A stretch of 64,000 nucleotides of DNA from Nocardia anaemiae NBRC 100462. Lineage in GTDB: Bacteria > Actinomycetota > Actinomycetes > Mycobacteriales > Mycobacteriaceae. The translations under genes and the position numbers were made by a program. Where the stretch lies: NCBI RefSeq assembly GCF_001612725.1, contig NZ_BDAZ01000017.1, positions 124,001 to 188,000 on the forward strand, given 5' to 3'. A model generated the notes under the pieces. The model had not been told where the DNA came from. It worked only from the letters and a program-made list of their open reading frames with translations, and did not search any database. The number at the start of each line of letters is the position of its first letter. Positions within the stretch are counted from its first letter, which is position 1. Positions 16,810-25,926 of this stretch are shown here, piece after piece.

Positions 16810-17256
16810 GTGCAGAAAGAACAACGCCCCGCGGTGACGGATTGGTTCACCGCGGACGACGGCGCGGTACGTCTCATGGGAAGTCGCTGCGATGTGTGCG
16901 GCACACCGTATTTCCCGCAGAACACGCTGGCCTGTCGCAACCCGCGGTGCGCAAGTCCGAAGGACGGCTCCGAGCTGGTCGAGTACCTGTTCTCCACGCG
17001 TGGCCGGATCTGGTCATACGCGGATGCCCGGTACAAGCCGCCCCCGCCCTATGTCTCCCCCGACCCGTTCGAGCCGTATGTGGTCGCGGCGGTGGAGCTG
17101 GAGGTCGAGCAGATGGTGATTCTCGGGCAGGTTGTGCGTGGCCTAACGGTGGACGACCTGGCCGTCGGCATGCCGGTGGAACTGACCGTCGGCGTGCTGT
17201 ACGAGGACGAGGAAGCCGAGCACACGGTGTGGATGTGGAGGCCGGTCGATGCCTGA
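16810..17256 (+). CDS. DUF35 Zn-ribbon/OB-fold protein (thiolase partner)
   Basis: The product has 148 residues from GTG 16810. The N-terminal zinc ribbon is CDVCGTPYFPQNTLACRNPRC (four Cys), followed by a ~90-residue OB fold with EPYVVAAVELEVEQMVILGQV. Members pair with thiolase-like lipid-transfer proteins to form acyl-CoA-binding complexes, for example ChsH2-DUF35 with the Ltp2 aldolase in cholesterol side-chain removal. The next gene is such a thiolase and overlaps it by eight bases, supporting a joint complex. Confidence 0.85.
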   Translation: MQKEQRPAVTDWFTADDGAVRLMGSRCDVCGTPYFPQNTLACRNPRCASPKDGSELVEYLFSTRGRIWSYADARYKPPPPYVSPDPFEPYVVAAVELEVEQMVILGQVVRGLTVDDLAVGMPVELTVGVLYEDEEAEHTVWMWRPVDA

Positions 17257-18451
17257 CACGAATGATCGCGACATTGCCGTGCTCGGTGCGGGCATGCACC
17301 AATGGGGCAAATGGGGGCGCAATTTCGTCGAATACGGGCTGGTCGCGGCGCGCGCGGCACTGGCAGATGCCGGGGTGGACCACCTCGACGTCGGCTACAT
17401 CGCCGGTGCGGACACGATCCGCAACGGATACCCCGGTTTCGTCTCCGGTGCGACATTCGCCCAGGCGTTGGGCTGGTCGGGTGCGCGGATCTCGAGCAGC
17501 TACGCCGCCTGCGCCTCCGGTGCGCAGGCCATCGCCAATGCGCGCGCCCAGATCCTGGCCGGGTTGACCGATGTAGCGCTGGTTATCGGCGCGGATGCCG
17601 CCCCGAAGGGCTTCTTCCAGCCGGTCGGCGGTGAACGCCGCGACGACCCGGACTGGTTGCGCTTCCACCTGCTCGGTGCGACCAACCCCATCTATTTCGC
17701 GCTCTATGCCCGCCGACGGATGGCTCTGCACGGCGCCACGCTCGACGATTTCGCCGCGGTCAAGGTGAAAAACGCCAAGCACGGACTGAACAACCCGTAC
17801 GCCCGCTACCGCAAGGAGGTTTCGGCCGAGGAGGTCGCTGCCTCGGCGATCGTCTCGGACCCGCTGCGGCTGCTCGACATCTGCGCGACCAGTGACGGCG
17901 GTGCGGCACTGGTACTGACGTCGATGGAATACGCACGCCGCCACGGCGTCACCGACCCGGTCCGTATCCGGGCGCTGTCGACGGTCACGCCGACATTTCC
18001 GAAAACCGTCCTCGACCTACCGGATTTCGCGACGGACTCCGCCGTGGCCGTCGAGGCACCGCCGCACACGTTCCGTTCCGCCATCGCGCACGCCGCGTAC
18101 GAGGAGGCCGGGCTCGGGCCCTCCGATCTGTCCTTCGCGGAGGTCTACGACCTCTCGACCGCCCTGGAATTGGACTGGTACGAGGACATCGGAATCTGCG
18201 ACACCGGCGACGCCGAGGGACTATTGCGCAGCGGCGCAACAACTTTGGGTGGACGCGTGCCGGTGAACCCCAGTGGTGGCCTGGCCTGCTTCGGTGAGGC
18301 GATCCCCGCGCAGGCGATCGCTCAGATCTGCGAGCTCACCTGGCAATTGCGCGGCCGAGCCGATGGCCGCCAAGTGGAGAACGCCCGTGCGGGCATCGCG
18401 GTGAATCAGGGCCTGTTCGGTCACGGCTCGGCAATCATCGCCACCCGCTGA
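17249..18451 (+). CDS. Thiolase-like lipid-transfer protein (SCP-x/Ltp family)
   Basis: The product has 400 residues from ATG 17249, overlapping the DUF35 gene. Thiolase-fold features are SSSYAACASGAQAIANAR (the Cys lies at the nucleophile position), LLDICATSDGGAALVLTS, FAEVYDLSTALELDWYEDIG and the C-terminal NPSGGLACFGEAIPAQAIAQ and GLFGHGSAII. The length and the DUF35 partner fit Ltp-type enzymes that perform thiolysis or retro-aldol cleavage of acyl-CoA side chains, including steroids. The upstream KstR-like site favours a sterol or fatty-acid role. Plain acetyl-CoA acetyltransferase is less likely. Confidence 0.82.
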   Translation: MPDTNDRDIAVLGAGMHQWGKWGRNFVEYGLVAARAALADAGVDHLDVGYIAGADTIRNGYPGFVSGATFAQALGWSGARISSSYAACASGAQAIANARAQILAGLTDVALVIGADAAPKGFFQPVGGERRDDPDWLRFHLLGATNPIYFALYARRRMALHGATLDDFAAVKVKNAKHGLNNPYARYRKEVSAEEVAASAIVSDPLRLLDICATSDGGAALVLTSMEYARRHGVTDPVRIRALSTVTPTFPKTVLDLPDFATDSAVAVEAPPHTFRSAIAHAAYEEAGLGPSDLSFAEVYDLSTALELDWYEDIGICDTGDAEGLLRSGATTLGGRVPVNPSGGLACFGEAIPAQAIAQICELTWQLRGRADGRQVENARAGIAVNQGLFGHGSAIIATR

Positions 18452-18603
18452 ACCGAGGCCGATCCACGCCGCGAGAGGCCCTGGCTCGCGCGCAACGGGC
18501 CTGAGTGTGCACGACGAAGTACCAAAACAGAACTGGACGACCGGAACCGTCCGCTATCGGCCGCCCGACTCCATTACCCTGATGCCGAACGCGCGGGAAC
18601 GAT

Positions 18604-20121
18604 GTGGAAGTGCGGGTGACTGGGTTGTCGGATCTGCTGCTCGGTGTCGACATGGGTACGGGCAGCACCAAGGGGGTGCTGACAACCAGCGACGGCACGA
18701 TCCTCGCGACAGCGGTCCGAAAACACGGCATGAGCCTTCCTCGGCCGGGCTGGGCAGAGGTAGATGCAGAGACCGTCTGGTGGGGCGATCTGGTCGAGGT
18801 ATGCCGGGAACTCGTTCCCCATATCGCAGAGCATCGTCTAGCTGGCATATGCGTCAGTGGCGTCGGTCCATGCCTGCTGCTGTGTGACCAGGATTTGCGC
18901 CCGGTCCGGTCGGCGATTCTCTATGGAATCGACATGCGAGCTACCGCGGAGATCACTGAACTCACCGACCGACTCGGTGCCGACAAAGTGCTGCAGCGTT
19001 GCGGTAAAGCTCTGTCGACCCAAGCAGTGGGACCGAAAATGCTGTGGGTGGCGCGCAACGAGCCCGACGTGTGGCGGCGGGCCAGCCGGTGGTACAACTC
19101 CAGCTCATATGCCGTGGCGAAACTGACCGGGGCCTATGTGCTCGACCACCATACGGCCAGCCAGAGTGACCCGCTGTATGACCTGCGCGGCCAAGATTGG
19201 GCCCAGGATTGGATCGGCGATATCACCGGGCATCTCGAGATGCCGCAAATCGTGTGGCCACATGAGGTGGTGGGCGCAATAACGTCCGCCGCCGCACAGC
19301 AGACGGGTCTGCCCGCCGGGACCCCCGTCTGCGCGGGCACCGTCGACGCCTGGAGTGAGGCGTTCAGCGCCGGGGTCCGGCGACCCGGGGACGTGATGCT
19401 GATGTACGGCTCGACGATGTTCTTCGTCCAGGTTCTGCCGACGCTGCAAACCCACCCGCTGCTATGGACGACCTCTGGCATCGAGCCGGGGCAGTTCACG
19501 CTCGCCGCGGGAATGTCGACCTCGGGGTCGCTCACGTCATGGGTTCAGCAGCTGACCGGGGACGTGCCGTTCGAACAGCTCATCGCCGAGGCCGCTGCTG
19601 TGCCGCCTGGATCCGACGGCCTGGTACTGCTGCCGTACTTCGCTGGTGAGCGCACGCCGATCTTCGACCCGAGAGCGCGTGGGGTCGTCGCCGGACTCAG
19701 TCTGCGGCACGGGCGCGGCCATCTCTTCCGTGCCGCATACGAGGGCATCGCCTACGGCATCCGGCAGATCATCGAGTTTCTCGACAGCGAGCAGACCCCG
19801 ATCGAACGGCTCGTGGCTGTCGGCGGCGGAACGCAGGGTGGCTTGTGGACTCAGATCGTCAGCGACGTCGTCGGCCGACCCCAGGTGGTGCCGACCCAAA
19901 CCGTAGGCGCGAGCTACGGCGACGCACTGCTCGCCGCGATCGGAACCGGCCTGGTCCCACCGGAGACCGACTGGGCGACAGTCGGTCAGCTCATCGAACC
20001 CAATCCCCGCACCCGGGCACTTTACGACGACCTGTTCGGCGTCTACGACAGCCTGTACGGAGCGACGAAGCCGCTCGTGCACACGCTGTCCGCCATCCAG
20101 GAATCCCCCTTCACGGAGTGA
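18604..20121 (+). CDS. FGGY-family carbohydrate kinase
   Basis: The product has 505 residues from GTG 18604 (GTG 18610 is possible). The N-terminal phosphate loop LLGVDMGTGSTKGVL and the C-terminal ATP lobe with YEGIAYGIRQIIEFL, AVGGGTQGGLWTQIVSDVVGRP and GASYGDALLAAIGTG are typical of xylulokinase-like FGGY enzymes. They phosphorylate a ketose or polyol using ATP in the cytosol. It ends facing the permease gene, and its gene order with a polyol-type dehydrogenase suggests it acts on the ketose formed by that enzyme. Exact sugar unknown. Confidence 0.88.
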   Translation: MEVRVTGLSDLLLGVDMGTGSTKGVLTTSDGTILATAVRKHGMSLPRPGWAEVDAETVWWGDLVEVCRELVPHIAEHRLAGICVSGVGPCLLLCDQDLRPVRSAILYGIDMRATAEITELTDRLGADKVLQRCGKALSTQAVGPKMLWVARNEPDVWRRASRWYNSSSYAVAKLTGAYVLDHHTASQSDPLYDLRGQDWAQDWIGDITGHLEMPQIVWPHEVVGAITSAAAQQTGLPAGTPVCAGTVDAWSEAFSAGVRRPGDVMLMYGSTMFFVQVLPTLQTHPLLWTTSGIEPGQFTLAAGMSTSGSLTSWVQQLTGDVPFEQLIAEAAAVPPGSDGLVLLPYFAGERTPIFDPRARGVVAGLSLRHGRGHLFRAAYEGIAYGIRQIIEFLDSEQTPIERLVAVGGGTQGGLWTQIVSDVVGRPQVVPTQTVGASYGDALLAAIGTGLVPPETDWATVGQLIEPNPRTRALYDDLFGVYDSLYGATKPLVHTLSAIQESPFTE

Positions 20122-20210
20122 CTCCGCGCATGCCGGACGGATATTCGCGGAACATGCATGACGGGGCCCTGCTTACCTCTGCGGAGGATTCCGGACACTG
20201 GCGCGGATCT

Positions 20211-20310
20211 CATGCCTGTCCGTGCGAGACGCGGGATCGTCGCGCCAATGAATCGATCCTCACGCCTGTCCGTGCGAGACCCGGGATCGTCGCGCCAAGG
20301 AATCGATGAG
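20211..20310. repeat. 50-bp tandem duplication over the permease 3' end
   Basis: Two units of 50 bp (20211-20260 and 20261-20310) differ at about seven positions, mostly at the unit ends. The right unit encodes the permease tail IDSLARRSRVSHGQA and its stop. The left unit repeats almost the same tail and a second stop, just beyond the real stop codon. Confidence 0.8.
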
Positions 20311-21531
20311 TACCGCCAGGGCGAGCACAGCACCGGTGATCATGAACCGCGGCGCCGACGACAGATTCAGCAATGTCAGTCCATTCGAAATGGACTGGAT
20401 CACAAGGATTCCCAGCAGAGCCGAATACGCCGATCCTCGACCGCCGAACAGGCTGGTGCCGCCGATGACGGCTGCGGCGATGGCATTGAGATTGACGTCA
20501 CCGGTGCCAGCACTCTGGCTGGCCGAGGCCAGCCGAGCCGCCATGAAAATACCTCCGAGCGCCGCGAGCGTGCCGGTGAGGACGAACGCAGACATATAGA
20601 CCCGGTTGACGTTGATACCGGCCCGGCGCGCGGCCTCGACGCTACCGCCGACCGCGAACATATGCCTTCCCCAACGGGTCCGAGTCAAGCCATAGTTCGC
20701 CACCACGACCGCGATGACGAAGACCATGAACATCCACGGCACTCCATTGTCCTGGTTGAGGTACCAGGCGGCGGCGAGCAAGACGACCAGGAGCGCACCG
20801 CTGTTGATCAGCCGGGATTGCACGGACGGCCGGGATAGATTGGCCCGGGCCCGTTCTCGGATGTTCGCCAGACCCGCGACGAGCACACCGCCCGCGGCGA
20901 CGACGCAGATTACATAGGCCACAGCGGGTGGGAGGAACTGCTGCTGGCCGAAGGTCACCAGCTGCGAACCGTACGGAAGGTTGATCGACCCATGGCTGCC
21001 GAGCAGCTGAAGCTGAAGTCCGAGGAAGGCGAGCAGGCCAGCCAGAGTCACAACAAAGCTCGGCATACCGAATCGGGTATAGACCAGTGAATAGAGCAGC
21101 CCGATCAGCGCACCGCTGAGCAGAGCCGCTAGGACGGCCACCGGCATGGGCCAGCCCTTGTTGACCCACAAGACCCCGAGGAACGCCGCCGACAGACCAC
21201 TCAGGGAACCCACCGACAGGTCGATTTCCCCGAGAATCAGGACCAGCACGATGCCCAGGGAGATCATGCCGACGGCCGCACTGTCGTACAGCAGGTTGAC
21301 CAGGTTCGTCGAGGTGAGGAAGACCGGGTTCAGGGTCTGGAAAACAACGGCGATGCCGACCAGACCGACGAGGACAGGCAGCGCTCCCAGATCACCGGAG
21401 CGCACGCGGCGACCGAATCCGGTGATCATCGCGCCGACCCCGCCCACACCGACGGTTACTCGGCTGTCCTGGCGGTCGAGTTCAGTGCGCTCGGCCGCCT
21501 CGGATTTCGTGGACGTTTCCGTCTGACTCAT
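20260..21531 (-). CDS. Sugar ABC transporter permease (RbsC/XylH type)
   Basis: The product has 423 residues from ATG 21531, which overlaps the ATPase stop by four bases. About ten hydrophobic helices are seen. The family signature GEIDLSVGSLSGLSA (~residue 100) and the cytosolic loop with AARRAGINVNRVYMSAFVLTG, plus GGTSLFGGRGSAY, identify the carbohydrate-uptake-2 (ribose/xylose) class. A ~35-residue polar N-terminal extension precedes the first helix. It is the last gene of the dehydrogenase-binding protein-ATPase-permease operon. Its 3' end is duplicated downstream. Confidence 0.9.
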   Translation of the reverse strand: MSQTETSTKSEAAERTELDRQDSRVTVGVGGVGAMITGFGRRVRSGDLGALPVLVGLVGIAVVFQTLNPVFLTSTNLVNLLYDSAAVGMISLGIVLVLILGEIDLSVGSLSGLSAAFLGVLWVNKGWPMPVAVLAALLSGALIGLLYSLVYTRFGMPSFVVTLAGLLAFLGLQLQLLGSHGSINLPYGSQLVTFGQQQFLPPAVAYVICVVAAGGVLVAGLANIRERARANLSRPSVQSRLINSGALLVVLLAAAWYLNQDNGVPWMFMVFVIAVVVANYGLTRTRWGRHMFAVGGSVEAARRAGINVNRVYMSAFVLTGTLAALGGIFMAARLASASQSAGTGDVNLNAIAAAVIGGTSLFGGRGSAYSALLGILVIQSISNGLTLLNLSSAPRFMITGAVLALAVLIDSLARRSRVSHGQA

Positions 21532-22352
21532 GACAGCTCCTCTGCGGTGTTCGCCACAGCCGCGTCGACCGCGACCGCTCGCCGGGCCGATCGACGAGCG
21601 ACGACATTGTCCGTGGCGCCCGTGATCGCCGCGACGAGCTCGTGGTTGCTCGCATCCGGACCGAAGGTTCCGCTGTTGCGACCGAGCCGCAGCACCACGA
21701 TCCTGTCCGCGACCGCCCGAACGTCCTCCATGTTGTGACTGATCATGATGACTCCGAGCCCCTTGGCGCGCACCCGTTCGATCAGGTTGAGGACTTCCGC
21801 GGTCTGTGCCACCCCCAGGGCGGCAGTCGGCTCATCGAGCATGATGAGCCGCGGGTTGACCAGCAGCGACCGGGCGATAGCGACGGTTTGGCGCTGACCA
21901 CCCGACAGCGACGCGATGGGGACGCGAACGCTCGGGATCCGAGCCGATAGCTCCCCGAGCAGCTCCCAGGACCGGGTCTCCATCTCGACCTCGCTGAGCC
22001 GCGTCCTACCGAGCTCTCGACCGAGAAACAGGTTCGCGACGACGTCGAGATTCTCACAGAGCGCCAGATCCTGGAACACAGTCGCGATGCCGAGTTCGAG
22101 TGCCGCGTTCGGCGAGGGAATCGTGACGGGCTTGCCGTCGAAGAACAGCTCACCGGAGTCGGGCTGATGGACACCGGACAGAACCTTGACCAAAGTGGAC
22201 TTACCGGCCCCATTGTCACCGACGAGGGCGACCACTTCACCGGCGTGGACTTCCATGTCGATGTCGGCCAGCGCGGAGACCGCGCCGAAAGTCTTGCCGA
22301 TACCGCGAAGGCTGAGCACCGGCGTCGTGGGCGATGTTGCCGTGGCTGTCAT
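21528..22352 (-). CDS. Sugar ABC transporter ATP-binding protein
   Basis: The product has 274 residues from ATG 22352. A single nucleotide-binding domain is complete: VALVGDNGAGKSTLVKVLSG (Walker A), IASLSGGQRQTVAIARSLL (signature), LIMLDEPTAALG (Walker B) and the switch His in MISHNMEDV. Ribose and galactose systems of this class usually use a tandem double-NBD protein of ~500 residues; a single NBD is the XylG-short or FrcA style. It energises the permease and overlaps it by four bases. Confidence 0.92.
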   Translation of the reverse strand: MTATATSPTTPVLSLRGIGKTFGAVSALADIDMEVHAGEVVALVGDNGAGKSTLVKVLSGVHQPDSGELFFDGKPVTIPSPNAALELGIATVFQDLALCENLDVVANLFLGRELGRTRLSEVEMETRSWELLGELSARIPSVRVPIASLSGGQRQTVAIARSLLVNPRLIMLDEPTAALGVAQTAEVLNLIERVRAKGLGVIMISHNMEDVRAVADRIVVLRLGRNSGTFGPDASNHELVAAITGATDNVVARRSARRAVAVDAAVANTAEELS

Positions 22353-22382
22353 AAGAACTCTATCGATGAGGTGAAGGCGGTT

Positions 22383-23477
22383 TCAGGAGATCCCCAGTGC
22401 CGTGCATCCGGCGGCATAGGCACCAGTGCACAGCTCCGCCGCAGTGTTGATCTTGGCGTCGACAATATCGGCCTTCAGGTTGTCCCGCGTGACGACCTTC
22501 GGCACGAAGAGCATGGTCGGGGCCGTGAAGACGGTTGTCAGATTGCCGCCACCGACGGCCTCGACCGGCTTGCCCTCGACGAGATCCACGACGACTTCAG
22601 CTGCTGCGGCAGCAACGATCTCGCTCGGCTTGGAGATCGTGTTGTACTGGTCACCCGAGATCACCAGCTGCAGCCCAGCGTTTGTCGCGTCGTTACCGGT
22701 AACCGGTGGAATAGGCTTGACGTTCGCAGCCTTCAACGCGGCAATGGCGCCACCGGCCGTCCCGTCGTTGGCCGCGACGATCCCGCCGATCTGCCCACCG
22801 AACCGGGAGACCTGGCCCGCGACCCACTGCTGAGCAGCGGTCGGCGCCCAGTCAGGGGTGTCGTACTCGGCGAGCGTCGCGTACCCGCCGCTGGCGAGGC
22901 CTTCGTGAATGCCCTTCTTGATCAGACCGGCTGCCGCGTCGGTCGGTGAACCGTTGACCTCCAAGATCCCTTTGTCGGTCGGGACGCCGGTGTCCTTCAT
23001 ATGCTTGACCAGCGATTCGGCGATCGCCTTGCCGATGGCCTCGTTGTCGAAGGACACGTAGTAATCGACCTTCGCATCCGGGATGGGCCGATCGTAGGCA
23101 ACGACCTTGATTCCCCTGGCCTGCGCACGTGACACCATGGAGGCCGCGGCCGTGGAGTCGACCGGATCGATCACAATGGCCTTGACGCCCTGCGAGATGG
23201 CGGCGTCGAACTGCTGCTGCTGTTTCGCCGCGTCAGCGTTGGCATTGTTGTAGAGCACCGTACAGCTCGCGCACACCTTGCCGAGCGCAGCCTTGAAGCC
23301 CGGCGCATCGTGCTGCTCATACCGGGTCGATGCCTGGTCCGGCATGAGGAAGGCGACCTTCGCGCCATCGATACCGCCGGTAGCGGTTTTGGCGTTCTTG
23401 CCCGAGCTACACGCCGCGAGCGGCAGGGTGAGGGCAAGAGCGACGACAATGGCGGCCCGGGTGGTCTTAACGTTCAT
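22383..23477 (-). CDS. Sugar-binding lipoprotein of ABC transporter
   Basis: The product has 364 residues from ATG 23477, with GGAAAGA upstream. A lipoprotein signal peptide ends in the lipobox LPLAAC. The mature part is a periplasmic-binding-protein-like type 1 fold: AKVAFLMPDQASTRYEQHDAPG, then KAIVIDPVDSTAAASMVSRA, VDYYVSFDNEAIG, GGIVAANDGTAGGAIAAL and PPVTGNDATNAGLQLVISG. These match xylose/ribose-type binding proteins. It captures the sugar or polyol outside the membrane for the permease and ATPase next to it. Confidence 0.9.
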   Translation of the reverse strand: MNVKTTRAAIVVALALTLPLAACSSGKNAKTATGGIDGAKVAFLMPDQASTRYEQHDAPGFKAALGKVCASCTVLYNNANADAAKQQQQFDAAISQGVKAIVIDPVDSTAAASMVSRAQARGIKVVAYDRPIPDAKVDYYVSFDNEAIGKAIAESLVKHMKDTGVPTDKGILEVNGSPTDAAAGLIKKGIHEGLASGGYATLAEYDTPDWAPTAAQQWVAGQVSRFGGQIGGIVAANDGTAGGAIAALKAANVKPIPPVTGNDATNAGLQLVISGDQYNTISKPSEIVAAAAAEVVVDLVEGKPVEAVGGGNLTTVFTAPTMLFVPKVVTRDNLKADIVDAKINTAAELCTGAYAAGCTALGIS

Positions 23478-23554
23478 AACGAGGTCTTTCCGATCTGATG
23501 TGATGTCCGGGTGGCAGTGGGCGAGCACGGTTCGGCCAGTCGCGAGCCGACCGA

Positions 23555-24664
23555 TCAGGGAATGAGTGAAACCTTGATCGACTCCTTGCCCGACGCGACT
23601 AGGTCGAGTCCGCGCGCGAACTCCGCGATCGGCAGCTGGTGGGTGCAGATGTCGTCGAGCGGGAGCTTGCCGCCTTCGATGAGTCGGATCGCAGCAGGCC
23701 AGCAGTTCGGTCCTAGATGGGCACCGCGCACGTCGAGTTCCTTGTCATCGCTGATGATCGTCCAATCGACGGTCACCGCCTCCTTGAAGACGCTGTATTC
23801 GATGAAGCGACCGAGCTTGCGCAGCAGGTTGAGGCCCTGGATCACCGCCGACGGGTGCCCGGTCGCCTCCAGGTAGACATCGGCGCCATATCCACCGGTA
23901 AGTTCACGAACGCGGGCAACGGGATCTTGCTTGCTGATGTCTATCGTCATCGTGGCCCCGGCGCGCGCCGCAAGTTCCAACTTGCGCGGCTCCATGTCCA
24001 GCGCAATGACCTGGGCCGCAGACTTCGCCGCCGCACCCGCGACCATGCCGAGGCCGATGGGCCCGCACCCGGCGACGACAACCACATCGGAGAACGTGAT
24101 GTCGGCCCGTTCGACGGCGTGGAGTGCGCACGACAGCGGCTCCGCGAAGGCCGCGTGCGCGGGGGGAATGTCAGCGCTGATCCGATGGACCAGAGAACCC
24201 GGCGTGATGACCATGTACTCCTGCATGCCGCCGTGGGTTGCGCGCTTGAAGCCATAGATGTCGTGCACCTGACACATGTGGTAGTTGCCCTCGGCACAGT
24301 AGCGGCAGTTCCAGCATGGAACGATCTGCTCGACGACGATGCGATCGCCTACCTCGACGCCCCAGCGCTCGCGAGCGGCATCGTCGAGCTCGACGATCCG
24401 CCCGGTGATCTCATGCCCCGGTACGACCTCGGTCTCCGCCCATGCCGCCCGGTTTTCGTCACCCCAGAACTTCGATGCGCCGTGGTAGCACTTCAGATCG
24501 CTCGCGCAAATGCCGACGGCCTCGACCCGGATGAGTGCCTCTCCCGGTCTCCGCGACGGGACCGGTAGCTTCTCCAGCCGGTAATCAGCGGGACCGTGAC
24601 ACACGACTGCCTGCATCGTGTCACCAGCGCCAACGGCTGACCGGGTGTCTTGTCGATCAGTCAC
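23555..24664 (-). CDS. Zinc-dependent polyol/alcohol dehydrogenase (MDR family)
   Basis: The product has 369 residues; ATG 24664 is used, although an in-frame ATG at residue 17 (MQAVVCHG) is a credible alternative. Catalytic zinc ligands are in GICASDLKC and GHEITG; structural zinc Cys residues are in PCWNCRYCAEGNYHMC. The nucleotide-binding motif is VVAGCGPIGLGMVAG, followed by an Asp (ALDMEP) that favours NAD. It resembles sorbitol/threitol-type dehydrogenases that oxidise a polyol to a ketose. As first gene of the transport operon and partner of the FGGY kinase it supplies the pathway's oxidation step. Confidence 0.88.
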   Translation of the reverse strand: MTDRQDTRSAVGAGDTMQAVVCHGPADYRLEKLPVPSRRPGEALIRVEAVGICASDLKCYHGASKFWGDENRAAWAETEVVPGHEITGRIVELDDAARERWGVEVGDRIVVEQIVPCWNCRYCAEGNYHMCQVHDIYGFKRATHGGMQEYMVITPGSLVHRISADIPPAHAAFAEPLSCALHAVERADITFSDVVVVAGCGPIGLGMVAGAAAKSAAQVIALDMEPRKLELAARAGATMTIDISKQDPVARVRELTGGYGADVYLEATGHPSAVIQGLNLLRKLGRFIEYSVFKEAVTVDWTIISDDKELDVRGAHLGPNCWPAAIRLIEGGKLPLDDICTHQLPIAEFARGLDLVASGKESIKVSLIP

Positions 24665-24727
24665 GAGTGACTCCTTCTGCCTGCCGCCTCCCGAAGGGAG
24701 CGTGTTCTATGTCACTATAGACATCGG

Positions 24728-24778
24728 TGAACAAATGTACAGCACAAATGTTCAGACTCGATCCAATACTCTGAACAT
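24728..24778. promoter_or_regulatory. Clustered half-sites for the SorC-family regulator
   Basis: Three half-sites are seen: TGAACA (24728-24733), TGTTCA (24749-24754) and TGAACA (24772-24777). The last two belong to a perfect 9-bp inverted repeat ATGTTCAGA (24748-24756) and TCTGAACAT (24770-24778). The cluster lies between the dehydrogenase operon and the divergent regulator. TATAGT on the minus strand (~24714-24719) is a plausible -10 for the operon. Confidence 0.6.
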
Positions 24779-24811
24779 CTGCACACCGATTCGCACGGAA
24801 GGAGGATGCCG

Positions 24812-25786
24812 ATGAGAGACCGAGCAGCCGGGAGTATCGATGCGGCCACCCGCCGCCGGTTTCCTCCCGGGCTGGTGTACCAGGCGGCGCGGCTGTACTA
24901 CCTAGACAACGCGACTCAGGCCGAGATCGCCCACCAAATCGGCACCAGCCGTGCGACCGTGAGTCGTCTCCTCGCCGAGGCACGCGAGACCGGCATCGTC
25001 CAAGTCACAATCCGTAACCCGGAGAAGCGGGCGCTGACCGACCTCGAACACGATCTCCGCCAGGCGCTCGGACTAACCGCGGCATACGTGACACCGGAGT
25101 CCCCAGGCGTGGAATTGGGGACGCTGCTCGCTCCCCGCGTCGCCGACGCGCTCACCGAATCGCAACTGCGCCCCGGCGATACACTTCTAGTGTCAACTGG
25201 CGCAACGGTATTCGCAGTCGCACGGCACGATCTCCCGCCGCTGCCCGGCGTCGTACTGTGCCCGACAGTCGGCGGTATGGAAGAGCCGGAGGCGCACTAC
25301 CAGTCGAACGAGATCACCCGAGCGCTGGCGCTGCGGGTCGGCGCGGTCCCCGTCATGCTGTACGCCCCGGCCATGCCGACCCCGACCCTGCACGAAGCGT
25401 TGATGAGTGACCCACAGATCCAACGGGTCCAGCAACTGTGGCGGTCCGCGCGCGCCGCACTACTCGGGATCGGAGCGCCACCGCTGCACCGCTCGTCGTT
25501 GCCGAGCGTCATCTCGGCGCGGGAGGCAACGCTCGAGCACGCCGTCGGTGACATCTGCGCCCGGCCCTACGGACCCGACGGAGCGCCGATCGAGTCCAGT
25601 GGGTTCGAGCGCCTCATCGCCATCCCGCTAGAGGACCTCCCGCGCATACCGCACACGATCGGCGTGGCCATCGGCCAAGACAAAGTGGATTCCATCCTCG
25701 TGGCGGCGCGCGCGGGCTACGTGAACACCCTCGTGACCGACAGCCCGACGGCGGAGGGTCTGCTCAGAGCGGCTGCCGTCAGATAG
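24812..25786 (+). CDS. SorC-family sugar-responsive transcriptional regulator
   Basis: The product has 324 residues from ATG 24812, six bases after GGAGG; the ATG at 24806 sits too close to that site. The N-terminal helix-turn-helix is YYLDNATQAEIAHQIGTSRATVSRLL. The rest is the SorC/DeoR C-terminal sugar-phosphate-binding domain (LLVSTGATVFAV, LCPTVGGMEE, ALLGIGAPP, and IGVAIGQDKVDSILVAARAGYVNTLVTD in parts). Such proteins are released from or recruited to DNA by phosphorylated sugars. The divergent dehydrogenase-ABC operon is the clear target, and the kinase product may be the effector. Confidence 0.9.
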   Translation: MRDRAAGSIDAATRRRFPPGLVYQAARLYYLDNATQAEIAHQIGTSRATVSRLLAEARETGIVQVTIRNPEKRALTDLEHDLRQALGLTAAYVTPESPGVELGTLLAPRVADALTESQLRPGDTLLVSTGATVFAVARHDLPPLPGVVLCPTVGGMEEPEAHYQSNEITRALALRVGAVPVMLYAPAMPTPTLHEALMSDPQIQRVQQLWRSARAALLGIGAPPLHRSSLPSVISAREATLEHAVGDICARPYGPDGAPIESSGFERLIAIPLEDLPRIPHTIGVAIGQDKVDSILVAARAGYVNTLVTDSPTAEGLLRAAAVR

Positions 25787-25926
25787 ACGACGGCCACGAC
25801 GGCACATCGGTCCGAAAGGTTGCCCGAACAGTTCGTGCACACGTTCGGATCTACTTTGTGGACCTCGACGATCGCACCGCTGCGGTGACGGTCGCGCTCG
25901 AAGGGGCTGCTGCGGTTGAACGGACC

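Noticed and set aside
20211..20310. Two-unit repeat as a CRISPR array
   Set aside because: Only two adjacent 50-bp units with no spacers and no cas genes; it is a tandem duplication of a gene end.
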